From assembly GCA_963822985.1 (NCBI GenBank), contig CAWGJU010000016.1:133786-197785 (forward strand): 64,000 nt of DNA, read 5' to 3'. Position numbers and translations under genes: made by a program. The notes beneath the pieces are model-generated. The model did no database searches. It worked only from the letters and a program-made list of their open reading frames with translations, and was not told where the DNA came from. Positions 1-8,623 of this stretch are shown here, one piece after another. Positions within the stretch are counted from its first letter, which is position 1. Every line of letters starts with the position of its first letter. The stretch is from Thermohalobaculum sp963822985. Lineage in GTDB: Bacteria; Pseudomonadota; Alphaproteobacteria; Rhodobacterales; Rhodobacteraceae.

Positions 1-1649
1 TCCATGAGCAGCCGGGCGCCGGCGTAAAGCGCTGCCTTGGCGAGCTGGATGGCGCGGACGTCGGCTTGCGTCACGGTGATGAGCGGGCCGCCCTTAGGCC
101 GCCCGTCATGGACGATGTAGGACCAGGTTCGGCCATCCTCGATGACGCGCTCGGAGCCAGTGGCATCGCGCGGGAGGATCACGCCGTCCTCGTTGATCAA
201 GCCCGCGAGGCGCATCTCGGCGATGACCTCGATGATGCCCGAGCCACAGATGCCGGTGACGCCGCGGGCGCTCTCGGCGCCGAATTCGGGATCGCTGGAC
301 CACAGATCCGAGCCGATGACGCGGAAGCGGGGCTCGTGCGTCTGCGGGTCGATGCGGACGCGCTCGATGGCGCCGGGCGCGGCGCGCTGGCCGGACGAGA
401 TTTGCGCCCCCTCGAAGGCGGGACCGGTCGGCGAGGAGCAGGCCAGCACCCTTTCGCGGTTGCCGAGCAGGATCTCGGCGTTGGTGCCGACATCGACCAC
501 CAGCATCATCTCGTCCTGGCGGTGCGGCGCCTCGCTCAGCGCCACCGCGGCGGCATCTGCGCCGACATGGCCGGCGATGCAGGGCAGCACGTAGAGCCGC
601 GCATCGGGATGCATGTGCAGGTTAATTTCGGTCGCCCAGAGCGTCAGGCTGTCCGAGCTTGCGAGCGCGAAGGGCGCCCAGCCGAGTTCCTTGGGGTCGA
701 TGCCGAGGAAGAGGTGGTGCATCACGGGGTTGCCGACGAGCACGCCCTCCAGAACTTCGGTCCGGTCGATGCGCGCCTCGGCGGCGGACTGGCCGATCAG
801 CGCGTTGATCGCCTCGCGCACGGCGCGGGTCATCTCGGCGGCGCCGCCCGGGTTCATCATGGAATAGCTGACCCGGCTCATCAGATCCTCGCCGAAGCGG
901 ATCTGCGGGTTCATCAGCCCGTTCGAGGCGACGACCTGGCCCGAGACGAGGTCGCAGAGATGGCAGGCGATCGTCGTCGAGCCGACGTCGATGGCGACGC
1001 CGTAGATGTGCCCCTCGTAGAAGCCGGGCCAGACCTGCACGATGCGCGCATCCGATCGGCCGCGGCCGATATAGACCGCGACCGTCACCTTCCAGTCGCC
1101 GTCGCGCAGCGCCGGCTGGAGCATCTGCAGCGTGCGCAGGTCACCGATCACATTGGCGAGCTGCCACTGTTCCCAGAGTGCGTCGAGCAGGCGCTCGAGG
1201 TCGCCCTTGGGATTGGCCATGTCGGGCTCGGCCACCTCGACGTAGTAGAGGCGGGTGGCCGGATCCATGACGATCTCGCGCGCCTCGACGCGCTTGCGGA
1301 CGAGCTGCTTGTGGACCTGGCTCTCGGGCGGCACGTCGATGACGACGTCGCGCTGCACGGTCGCCTGGCAGCCGAGGCGCCGGCCTTCGATCAGGCCGCG
1401 CTTGGACTTGTAGCGTTCCTCGACCTGGTTCCACGCGCTGAGCGCGTCCGCCTCGACGTGCAGCCCGTGTTTGGGAAACTCGCCATAGGCGGGCGTGATC
1501 TGGCAGCGCGAGCAGATGCCGCGCCCGCCGCAGACCGAGTCGAGGTCGACGCCGAGCTGGCGGGCGACCGTCAGGATCGGCGTGCCAACGGGAAAGCGCC
1601 CGCGCTTGCCCGAGGGGGTGAAGATGACGAGAGGCTCTTGCTCGCTCAT
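1..1649 (-). CDS. RACo-like ASKHA/DUF4445 corrinoid-activation protein with N-terminal 2Fe-2S domain (C-terminus outside window)
   Basis: This is the amino-terminal 549 residues of a protein running off the left edge. Residues 1-100 form a plant-type ferredoxin domain with cysteines at 40, 46, 49 and 94 (C-x5-C-x2-C then C), which would hold a 2Fe-2S cluster. After a linker, ASKHA-type nucleotide-binding motifs appear near residue 221 (AIDVGSTT) and near 384 (VVDVGTNAEI). This architecture is that of RACo/RamA-type reductive activators, which use ATP and an electron to return inactive Co(II) corrinoid proteins to Co(I). In alphaproteobacteria such genes accompany MttB-family methyltransferases, and one lies 7 kb away (8624-10174). 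The ATG at 1649 was chosen because the ferredoxin domain begins at once. The family is clear; the corrinoid partner is not in the window. Confidence 0.88.
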   Translation of the reverse strand, partial: MSEQEPLVIFTPSGKRGRFPVGTPILTVARQLGVDLDSVCGGRGICSRCQITPAYGEFPKHGLHVEADALSAWNQVEERYKSKRGLIEGRRLGCQATVQRDVVIDVPPESQVHKQLVRKRVEAREIVMDPATRLYYVEVAEPDMANPKGDLERLLDALWEQWQLANVIGDLRTLQMLQPALRDGDWKVTVAVYIGRGRSDARIVQVWPGFYEGHIYGVAIDVGSTTIACHLCDLVSGQVVASNGLMNPQIRFGEDLMSRVSYSMMNPGGAAEMTRAVREAINALIGQSAAEARIDRTEVLEGVLVGNPVMHHLFLGIDPKELGWAPFALASSDSLTLWATEINLHMHPDARLYVLPCIAGHVGADAAAVALSEAPHRQDEMMLVVDVGTNAEILLGNRERVLACSSPTGPAFEGAQISSGQRAAPGAIERVRIDPQTHEPRFRVIGSDLWSSDPEFGAESARGVTGICGSGIIEVIAEMRLAGLINEDGVILPRDATGSERVIEDGRTWSYIVHDGRPKGGPLITVTQADVRAIQLAKAALYAGARLLM

Positions 1650-1698
1650 GGCATTCCCGTGCGTGCGCTCGCTGGCCCGTGCGTGCGCTGGCCGCCAC

Positions 1699-1872
1699 CT
1701 AATCCCATTCGGCCTGCGCGCCAAGGCGCGCAACCGTCATCCCATGTGGCAGAGCCGCCATGTTGCCGGCGCGACGCGGGTCAACCTCGAGCACGGGCAG
1801 CGCCGTCGTCCGCTCGATCTCCTCCGTCATCAAGCTGCCGATATCCTTGAGCGGGATCTTGCGGATCAGCTC
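1699..1872 (-). pseudogene. Possible C-terminal gene remnant, unknown product
   Basis: A 57-residue reading frame begins at ELIRKIPLKDIG and ends with a TAG at 1699, 50 bases upstream of the RACo-like start and on the same strand. Third codon positions are strongly G/C as in the real genes here, whereas the same frame further upstream loses this pattern. It could be the tail of a gene from the same methyl-transfer cluster whose front has been lost. I do not recognise the family. The rest of 1650-2003 shows nothing else except the region before ccmF. Confidence 0.25.
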
Positions 1873-2003
1873 GATCGGGGCAGGGCGGGTGCGCCCGCCA
1901 GTGCGCCGCGATGAACGCTGCCAATGAGCCCCCGTGACGCCGCGCGCGCTTGCGCCATCCTTCATTGCGCGCCACCTTGGGAGCGGCAACGGACGGACGG
2001 ACC

Positions 2004-4043
2004 ATGATCGCCGAGCTTGGACATTTCGCGCTCATCCTGGCCTTTGCGGTGGCGCTGGTGCAGATGAGCGTGCCGCTGGTCGGAGCAGCCCGCGGCTGGT
2101 CGGACTGGATGCGCGTCGCGTCGCCAGCGGCGCTGATGCAGTTCGGGCTCGTCGGCTTCAGCTTTGCCGCGCTGGTGCACGCCTTCGTGACCTCGGACTT
2201 CTCCGTCCTGCTGGCGGCGGAGCACTCGAACTCGCTGATGCCGACGCTCTACAAGGTGACGGCGACCTGGGGCAACCACGAGGGCTCGATGCTGCTCTGG
2301 GTGCTGATCCTGACGCTGTTCGGGGCGATGGTGGCGGCGTTCGGGCGCGACCTGCCGCTGGGCCTCAAGGCGCGGGCGCTGGCCGTGCAGGCGATGATCG
2401 GGGCCGCGTTCTTCGCCTTCATCCTTTTCACCTCGAACCCGTTCGAGCGGCTGTGGCCGCCGGCCGCCGACGGCAGCGACCTGAACCCGCTTTTGCAGGA
2501 CATCGGGTTGGCCGTCCACCCGCCCTTCCTCTATCTCGGCTATGTCGGGCTCTCGATGGCGTTCTCCTTCGCCGTCGCCGCGTTGATCGAGGGGCGGGTC
2601 GATGCCGCCTGGGCGCGCTGGGTGCGGCCCTGGACGCTGGCCGCCTGGATCGCGCTGACGATCGGCATCGCGCTGGGGTCCTACTGGGCCTATTACGAGC
2701 TCGGCTGGGGCGGCTGGTGGTTCTGGGACCCGGTCGAGAACGCCAGCTTCATGCCCTGGCTGATCGCCGCGGCGCTGCTGCATTCCGCGATCGTCGTCGA
2801 GAAGCGCTCGTCGCTCAAGGCGTGGACCATCCTGCTGGCCATTTTCGCCTTTTCGCTCTCGCTGATCGGCACCTTCATCGTGCGCTCGGGCGTCATCACC
2901 TCCGTTCACGCCTTCGCCAATGATCCGACGCGCGGCGTCTTCATCCTGGCGATCCTTGCCGTTGCCATCATCGGGCCGCTGACGCTGTTCGCTTGGCGGG
3001 CCAGCGCCATGCGCTCGGAGGGCGTCTTTCAGCCGGTCAGCCGCGAGGGCGCGCTGATCCTCAACAATTTGTTGCTGGTCGTGGCTTGCGCGGTGGTGTT
3101 CGTCGGCACGCTCGCGCCGCTGGCGCGGGAGTTCGTCGATGGCGCCAAGATCTCGGTCGGCGCGCCGTTCTTCGACCTGACCTTCACCCCCTTCATGGTG
3201 CTTTTGTTCCTCGCCTTGCCCATCGGCGCGCTGCTGCCCTGGAAGCGCGGCGATGCTGGCGCGGTGCTGGCGCGGCTCTGGTGGGCGGCGGCGGCGGCCC
3301 TGGCGATCGGCGGGGTCGTCTGGGGGCTGCAGACGGGCACGGCGCTGCTGGCGCCGGTGGGCATCGCGCTGGCCGCCTGGCTGATCCTCGGCGTGCTGGT
3401 CGAGCTGGCCGAGCGCGCGGGCTTCGGCCGCGTGCCGGCCGGCGCGGCGCTCCGGCGGCTGGGCGGGCTGCCGCGCGCCGACTGGGGCAAGGCGCTGGCC
3501 CATGCCGGGCTGGGCCTCAGCGTGCTCGGGATCGCCGCGGTCAGCGCCTGGGAGATCGAGGACATCCGGCTGGCCCGTCCCGGCGACGTGTTCCCGCTGG
3601 GGAGCTACGAGGTGCATTTCGACGCGGTCGAACGGCTGCCGCTCGGCGCCGACTTCGCGGCGGCCGCGTGCGGTACGACGGCCGAGACCGTGCTGAAGGG
3701 CGGCGAGCCGCGGAACTTCGAGACCGTCTTCGGCCGGTTCCGGCTGATGAAGGATGGCGAGGTCGTCTCGCATCTCTGCCCCGAGAAGCGCGTCTACCCG
3801 GTGGCGCGCATGCCGACCACCGAGGCGGCGATCGACGAGGGGTTCACGCGCGACGTCTACCTGGTGCTGGGCGACCAGAACGCCGAGGGCGCCTGGGCGG
3901 TGCGAAGCTACCTGAAGCCCTTCGCCGTCTGGATCTGGCTCGGGGCGCTGGTGATGGCCGCTGGGGGGCTCGTCAGCCTGACCGATCGGCGCTATCGCGT
4001 CGGCGCCGCGGCCCGGCGCGCCGCGGCGGTGCCGGCTGAGTGA
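2004..4043 (+). CDS. ccmF: Cytochrome c-type biogenesis protein CcmF
   Basis: CcmF is the membrane core of the heme lyase that attaches heme to apocytochromes c in the periplasm. The 679-residue protein has many hydrophobic segments and the tryptophan-rich signature WGGWWFWDPVENASF near residues 235-250, followed by conserved segments such as FIVRSGVITSVHAF. The length fits the family. An in-frame ATG lies 54 bases upstream, but the chosen ATG at 2004 starts directly at the conserved MIAELGHFAL. The stop overlaps the ATG of ccmH (TGATG), so the two are translationally coupled. The usual ccmG (thioredoxin-like) gene that separates ccmF from ccmH in many bacteria is absent here, as are ccmABCDE and ccmI, so these must lie elsewhere. 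Confidence 0.96.
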   Translation: MIAELGHFALILAFAVALVQMSVPLVGAARGWSDWMRVASPAALMQFGLVGFSFAALVHAFVTSDFSVLLAAEHSNSLMPTLYKVTATWGNHEGSMLLWVLILTLFGAMVAAFGRDLPLGLKARALAVQAMIGAAFFAFILFTSNPFERLWPPAADGSDLNPLLQDIGLAVHPPFLYLGYVGLSMAFSFAVAALIEGRVDAAWARWVRPWTLAAWIALTIGIALGSYWAYYELGWGGWWFWDPVENASFMPWLIAAALLHSAIVVEKRSSLKAWTILLAIFAFSLSLIGTFIVRSGVITSVHAFANDPTRGVFILAILAVAIIGPLTLFAWRASAMRSEGVFQPVSREGALILNNLLLVVACAVVFVGTLAPLAREFVDGAKISVGAPFFDLTFTPFMVLLFLALPIGALLPWKRGDAGAVLARLWWAAAAALAIGGVVWGLQTGTALLAPVGIALAAWLILGVLVELAERAGFGRVPAGAALRRLGGLPRADWGKALAHAGLGLSVLGIAAVSAWEIEDIRLARPGDVFPLGSYEVHFDAVERLPLGADFAAAACGTTAETVLKGGEPRNFETVFGRFRLMKDGEVVSHLCPEKRVYPVARMPTTEAAIDEGFTRDVYLVLGDQNAEGAWAVRSYLKPFAVWIWLGALVMAAGGLVSLTDRRYRVGAAARRAAAVPAE

Positions 4044-4546
4044 TGCGGGTGCTCCGTAGGGTGGGTGCTTGCACCCACCGTTTGCCTCGGTGGTGGGTGC
4101 AAGCACCCACCCTACTGTTCCTGGCGTTCCTGGCATGGCCGGCGGTCGCCGTGCAGCCCGACGAGATGCTGCCGGATCCGGGCCTCGAAACGCGGGCCCG
4201 CGAGATCTCCAAGGAGCTGCGCTGCCTTGTCTGCCGCAACGAATTGATCGACGATTCGAACGCTGATCTCGCCCGCGATCTGCGCATCCTGGTGCGCGAG
4301 CGGCTGGTCGCCGGCGACAGCGACATGCAGGTCAAGCAGTTCCTGGTCGACCGCTATGGCGAGTTCGTGCTGCTGAAGCCGACGTTCTCGGCGGCAAACG
4401 CCGCGCTCTGGCTGGCGGGGCCGGCAGTCTTTCTGGTCGGGCTGGCCGTCGCCGTGGTCTATTTGCGGCGGCGCCGGCCGGATGCGCCCGAGGCGCTGAC
4501 GCCGGATGAGCAAGCCGCGCTCGAGAGGGCGCTGCGGGAGCGTTGA
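4043..4546 (+). CDS. ccmH: Cytochrome c-type biogenesis protein CcmH
   Basis: CcmH is a membrane-anchored periplasmic thiol oxidoreductase that acts on the CxxCH cysteines of apocytochrome c. The redox motif LRCLVC is visible with cysteines at residues 61 and 64, followed by the family's LARDLRILVRE and QVKQFLVDRYGEFVLLKP segments and one C-terminal transmembrane helix (about 118-140). The odd part is the amino terminus. Residues 5-25 are encoded by a perfect inverted repeat (4056-4115), so the signal sequence reads MRVL, then the repeat-encoded stretch, then LLFLAFLAWPAVAV. The insertion is 60 bases long and keeps the frame. The gene overlaps ccmF by one base. Confidence 0.93.
   Translation: MRVLRRVGACTHRLPRWWVQAPTLLFLAFLAWPAVAVQPDEMLPDPGLETRAREISKELRCLVCRNELIDDSNADLARDLRILVRERLVAGDSDMQVKQFLVDRYGEFVLLKPTFSAANAALWLAGPAVFLVGLAVAVVYLRRRRPDAPEALTPDEQAALERALRER
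4056..4115. repeat. REP-like 60-bp palindrome inside ccmH signal-peptide region
   Basis: Two 24-base arms (4056-4079 and 4092-4115) are perfect reverse complements separated by a 12-base loop. Each arm is itself a hairpin: GGTGGGTGC faces GCACCCACC across two bases. This nested-palindrome layout is typical of mobile repetitive extragenic palindromes. Here it sits inside a coding sequence in a multiple of three bases with no stop codon. I see no second full copy in the window; only the terminal CCCACCCTAC recurs, at 11885-11894. Confidence 0.9.
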
Positions 4547-4549
4547 GGC

Positions 4550-5262
4550 GCGGATCTACGGTGCCCAGGCGTGGCGAGGCCTGCACCAGCCCATGCTGGC
4601 CAGCCGCGTGCGCGACGTTGACCCCGCCGGCGCGCTCGATGCTCTCGGTGTTGATCGAGCCGCGGAGCCCGGTCTCGAGCCCGTCGGGTCCGCACGCAAG
4701 GTAGACGCGCGGGCGCTGGTTCTCGGGCACGGCACCCAGCGCGGCGTCGAGGGCGGCGAAGGTCGCCTCGGCATCGGCGGCCAGCGCCTCGCCGCGCTGG
4801 GGCACGCCGAGCGCCTCGCCGACCAGGCGGAGCGAGTCGGGCGTCGCCTCGAAGCGGCCGTCGACGAGGATGTAGGGGATGCCCGTCTGCGCCTGCACGC
4901 GGTCCGCGAGATCGGTATAGGTGTCGCGCACCGAGCCGAAATCGAGGATGAGGTCGGGCTGCAGCGCCAGCACGCGCTCGAGGTTCGCCTCGCCGCCCCG
5001 CCCGGTCAGCCGGCCGGTCTCGGGCAGGTCGCGGTACGGTACGGCGACATAGGGCCGCTCCTCGGGCCGCAGCGCGCGCGGCCAGCCGAGCAGGCTCTCG
5101 GGCTTCAGCGCATAGACCAGGACCGAGGCGGGCAGGCCCGCGGCGAAGACACGTTCGATCCGCTCGGGGATCTCGACCACGCGCCCGGCCGAATCGGTGA
5201 TCTGCCGCGCCGAAGCGGGTCCTGCGAGCAGGACGATCAACAGCGCGAGGACCAGCCGCATT
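4550..5262 (-). pseudogene. Truncated BtuF/FecB-like ABC transporter substrate-binding protein
   Basis: The start (ATG at 5262) gives a signal peptide (MRLVLALLIVLLAGPASA) followed by the N-terminal lobe of a cobalamin/iron-siderophore binding protein: ITDSAGRVVEIPERIERVFA, then PDLILDFGSVRDTYTDLADR and YLACGPDGLETGLRGSINTE. Homology stops near VAHAAGQHGLVQASP, and the remaining reading frame simply runs on through the complement of ccmH. The C-terminal lobe of roughly 90-100 residues is missing, so the ligand cleft cannot close. The truncation point abuts the convergent ccmH stop. It follows the modA-like pseudogene by 11 bases and was probably co-transcribed with it. Confidence 0.82.
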
Positions 5263-5272
5263 GGGTCGCCTC

Positions 5273-6049
5273 CTACTTTGCCGCGGGCAGTCCTGGCGCC
5301 TCGAAGCCATAGTCGGACAAACTCTGCTGGCCATCGGGAGAGAGGATGTAGAACGCCAACCGCCAGGCGTCGGCGGGGGCGTCGTTCATCACCGTCAGGC
5401 CGTAATCGGCGCCGACTGCCAGCGCCTGCGGCAGCGCGATAATTTGCAGTCCCGGGACTTCGCGGCGCGCCAGCACGGCGTTGGTGCAGTAGGTGAGGAA
5501 GATGTCGGCCTCGTCCTCCTGCATCACCTAAGCGTAGGTGTTCCGTCCTTCCGGCGGCGCCGGGCTGTCCGGGCCGCCGGTCAGTTGCATCGCCTTGCCC
5601 TGCAGCTTTGCCTGCGCGCCGGGCCGGACGGTCTCGGCCCGCGCGAACATCTCCCCCACGCATAGTCGCCGGACGGGTCGGCCTTGGGCGTGGAGGTGCC
5701 GAGCCGGGTGCCCTGATCCAGCAGCGTGTCGAGGAGCGTATCCGTCGTGACGTCCACCTCCGGCTGCGCCAGCGCGCAGAGCCGGTTGCGAGCGAAAAGC
5801 GCCACCGGCCCCGATCGGCCGGCCTCGGCCCGCGCCTGCGGGTGGAACATGTTGGCCGAGGCGAAAAGCATCGCCGGCTCGCCGCCGGCGATGCGCTCGC
5901 GCAGCAGGCCGGAGGCCCGAACGTACGCTCAATTGGCACCCCATGGTCCCGGGAGAAAGCGTCGGCGACGTCGGTGAGGGTGGCCTTCAGGCTGCCGCGG
6001 TGGAGAGCGCGCCGAGCAACATGGTGGCCCCGACCAATTGCTTTAACAT
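5273..6049 (-). pseudogene. Decayed ModA-type (molybdate-like) substrate-binding protein
   Basis: Pieces of one periplasmic binding protein are found in order but in different frames. There is a signal peptide (MLKQLVGATMLLGALSTAAA) from 6049, then GSLKATLTDVADAFSRDHGV, then LFASANMFHPQARAEAGRSG, then FARAETVRPGAQAKLQGKAM, and finally DIFLTYCTNAVLARREVPG to the stop at 5273. Four lesions can be placed. A deletion lies after the signal peptide. A one-base loss occurs at the GPSG-like turn. A two-base gain occurs at the GDYAW site near 5660. A TAG at 5528-5530 stands where tryptophan is expected (NTYA-stop-VMQEDEAD). The mixture of lesion types indicates true decay and not a sequencing artefact. 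Confidence 0.85.
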
Positions 6050-6208
6050 GCCTATTCCTCGCGCCGGTCTGGTAGAACCCGGGCGCCGAGCCGGCATCTT
6101 TCGGAGAGAAGGCCACAAAACAACACGAGATGCGGGAAACCGCACATTTCGACCAGCGCCGGGGTCACGCTGCATCGGCAATTCTCCGGCAGTTTTCCCT
6201 TACCGAAA

Positions 6209-6239
6209 CGAAACGATCTTGCGCAAGTTTGTTGCGCGC
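6209..6239. promoter_or_regulatory. Putative operator upstream of maoC sharing an 18-mer with the ccr operator
   Basis: Read on the minus strand, 6209-6226 contains TTGCGCAAGATCGTTTCG, identical to 13981-13998 in front of ccr. On the plus strand the palindrome TTGCGCAA (6219-6226) is followed 13 bases later by TTGCGCGC (6232-6239), giving the same 13-bp spacing as the ccr site. It ends 45 bases before the maoC start, a plausible promoter position. The regulator is unknown; an ScfR/PccR-type acyl-CoA regulator is one guess. Confidence 0.5.
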
Positions 6240-6284
6240 TGGATCGGACCCGGCTACGCTGCTCTGCAGCAATCGGAGGGCGGC

Positions 6285-6734
6285 ATGCTGGACAACATGG
6301 ACGTCGCGCGGGGGACGATCTGCATAGAGGATCTCGAGATCGGCATGCGCCGCCGGCTGCAGAAGACGATCGAGGATTACGACATCCGCGCCTTCGCCGA
6401 GATCTCGACCGACCACAACCCGGTCCATCTCGACGAGGAATATGCGCAGCAGACGATCTTCGAGGGGCGGATCGCGCATGGCATGCTGACCGCGGCGCTG
6501 ATCTCGGCCGTGATCGGCGAGCAGCTGCCGGGCCACGGCACCATCTATCTCGGCCAGTCGCTCAAGTTCATGGCCCCCGTCCGGCCCGGCGACACCGTTG
6601 TGGCCGAGGTCGGCGTGCGCGAGATCGACTATGCCAAGCGCCGCGTCACGCTTGACTGCGCCTGTCGCGTCGGCAACAGAACGGTGCTGTCGGGCGAGGC
6701 GCTGGTGCTGGCGCCATCCAAGAAGTTCGACTGA
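6285..6734 (+). CDS. MaoC family (R)-specific enoyl-CoA hydratase
   Basis: The 149-residue protein is a single hot-dog domain of the MaoC/PhaJ family, which adds water to trans-2-enoyl-CoA. The catalytic motif STDHNPVHLDEEYA (Asp and His) followed by GRIAHGML lies at about residues 40-70, and the C-terminal strands (VRPGDTVVAEVGV, VTLDCACRVGNRTVLSGEA) match. The ATG at 6285 has GGAGG seven bases upstream; longer in-frame extensions lack coding character. It stands alone, with ribF 42 bases downstream. The upstream motif shared with ccr suggests co-regulation with short-chain acyl-CoA metabolism. The substrate is not determinable. Confidence 0.88.
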   Translation: MLDNMDVARGTICIEDLEIGMRRRLQKTIEDYDIRAFAEISTDHNPVHLDEEYAQQTIFEGRIAHGMLTAALISAVIGEQLPGHGTIYLGQSLKFMAPVRPGDTVVAEVGVREIDYAKRRVTLDCACRVGNRTVLSGEALVLAPSKKFD

Positions 6735-6776
6735 CCGATCGACCGGGGCCCAGCGCCCGGCCAGGCGCTGGAGGCC

Positions 6777-7728
6777 ATGCGACGCATCGACGGCTACCGC
6801 GACCTTGCACCGGGCGACCGCGGCGCATCCGCCGCGATCGGCAATTTCGACGGCGTGCACCGCGGCCACCAGGTGCTGGTGGGCGATGCGGACAAGGCGC
6901 GGCGGGCGAGCGGCGCACCATTGGGCGTCATCACCTTCGAGCCGCATCCGCGCCGGCATTTCCAGCCCGACGCGCCGCCATTCCGCCTGACGCTGCCGGC
7001 CGAGAAGGCGCGCGTGCTTCAGACGCTGGGCGTCGAGCGGCTGTATCAGCTGCGCTTCGACGCCGCGCTCGCCGGCATGCAGGCCGAGGATTTCGTCCTG
7101 GGCGTGCTGGTGGCGGGGCTCGGCATCTCGCATCTGGTCGTCGGAGCCGACTTTCACTTCGGCAAGGGCCGCAAGGGCGACGCCGTGCTGCTGCGCCGCA
7201 TGGGCGCCGAGCTGGGCTTCGGCCTGACGATCCACGAGATGATCGGCGACGAGGCGGGCGAGTTCGCCTCGACGGCGCTGCGCGTGCTGATCGAGGACGG
7301 CCGCTGCCGCGAGGCGGCGCGCCAGCTCGGCCGCTGGCACACCGTCTGCGGCCGGGTGGTCGAGGGCGACCGGCGGGGCAGGGAGCTTGGCTATTCGACG
7401 GCGAACCTAGACTTCGGCGAGCAGCTGGTGCCGCGCTTCGGCATCTATGCGGCGCAGGTGACCGTGCATGACGGGCCGCATGCCGGGCGCTATGGGGGCG
7501 TCGCCTCGATCGGCGAGCGGCCGACCTTCGGCACCCACCGGCCGAACTTCGAGGTGCATCTCTTCGACTTCTCGGGCGACCTCTACGGCGCGCGAGATCT
7601 CGGCCGGCCTGGTGCAGAGGCTGCGCGACGAGGAACGCTTCGACACGGCCGAGGCCTTGATCGCGCAGATGCATCGCGATGCCGCCGCGGCGCGGGCGGT
7701 GCTTCCGACCGCGACGCTGCCGGAGTAG
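6777..7728 (+). CDS. ribF: Bifunctional riboflavin kinase/FAD synthetase RibF (+1 frame change near 7590)
   Basis: RibF converts riboflavin to FMN and FAD. The N-terminal adenylyltransferase domain shows NFDGVHRGH (about residues 23-31), and the kinase domain shows STANLDF, the PTAN motif with Ser for Pro. The frame opened at 6777 holds as far as DFSGDLYGA near 7590. The expected continuation REISAGLVQRLRDEERFDTAEAL is in the next frame and ends at 7728, so one extra base sits in the GCGCGCG stretch at about 7592-7598. Because FAD synthesis is essential, an error in this sequence is more likely than a dead gene. The gene ends three bases before the plsC start. Confidence 0.88.
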
Positions 7729-7731
7729 CCG

Positions 7732-8527
7732 TTGATCCGTTCGACCATCTTCAACGTGATCTTCTACACCTTCACGTTCTTCATCGCCCTGACATGCTGG
7801 GTGCTGGCGCATGTCGCGACCCGCGACGCCATATGGCGCGTGCTGAACGTCTGGGGGCGGGGCGTCGTCTGGCTGGTGGCTCGATGTGCTGGGCTCGCGC
7901 ATCGAGGTGCGCGGGCGCGAGCGCCTCGACCCGTCGCGGCCGCAGGTCTTCGTCTCGAAGCACCAGTCCGAGCTCGACATCATCATGCTGGGCGCGTTGA
8001 TGAATGGCATTTCGGCGGTCGCGATGCAGGAGCTCGAGCGGACGCCCTTCTTCGGCACCATCCTGCGCAAGCTCGACGTCGTGATGATCTCGGTCGAGGG
8101 GGGGCCGCAGGGCCGGACGCAGCAGGCGATCGAAGGCGCGCAGCGCATGAAAGCGCAGGGGCGGTCGATGATCATCTACCCGGAGGGCGAGATGATGAAG
8201 CTCGGCGCCAAGGAGCGGTATCGCCGGGGCGCCGCCCATATCTACGAGGCCATGGGCGTCGAGGCGGTCCCGGTCGCCGTCTCACTGGGCGTGATCTGGC
8301 CGCGGCGCTATTGGCGGAAACATTCGGGCGTGACCGGCGCCATGGAGTTCATGGAGCCGATCCCGCCCGGCATGCCGCCGGACGACTTCCTGGCCGAGGT
8401 CGAGCGCCGGATCGAGGCGCGCACCATGGAGCTGATCGAGGAGCACGCCTCCGGCAAGCGGCTCGATGCGGCGCGCGAGCGCCACCGGCGGGGTGCGACC
8501 AACGACCTTCTGCTGGACAATGTCTGA
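7732..8527 (+). CDS. plsC: 1-acyl-sn-glycerol-3-phosphate acyltransferase PlsC (+1 frame change near 7880)
   Basis: The enzyme acylates lysophosphatidate in the inner membrane during phospholipid synthesis. A TTG start at 7732 gives an N-terminal membrane segment (FNVIFYTFTFFIALTCWVLA). The family motifs follow: HQSELD (the H-x4-D catalytic pair), EGGPQGR and YPEGEM. The first 50 residues and the remainder lie in different frames. The switch is within about 7876-7886, where one extra base follows VVWLV and the frame LDVLGSRIEVRGRE resumes. The catalytic domain is complete from there to the stop at 8527. This is the same type of lesion as in ribF and the transporter at 10301. Confidence 0.85.
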
Positions 8528-8623
8528 GCTCTCGGGTTCGACGCCTCGGATCTGAGCGGCGAAGCCCTCTGGACCCGAGCTCGCCCCCGGACTAGCGTCC
8601 CGTCGACAGTCGGGGAGGGGCGC

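Noticed and set aside
66..1850. A 594-codon open frame on the plus strand
   Set aside because: It is antisense to the RACo-like gene; the minus strand holds recognisable ferredoxin and ASKHA motifs, while the plus frame gives only low-complexity Arg/Asp/Ala-rich sequence.
1962..4136. A 724-codon minus-strand frame over ccmF
   Set aside because: The plus strand encodes an unmistakable CcmF; the minus frame is composed of Arg, Gln, Asp and Gly without structure.
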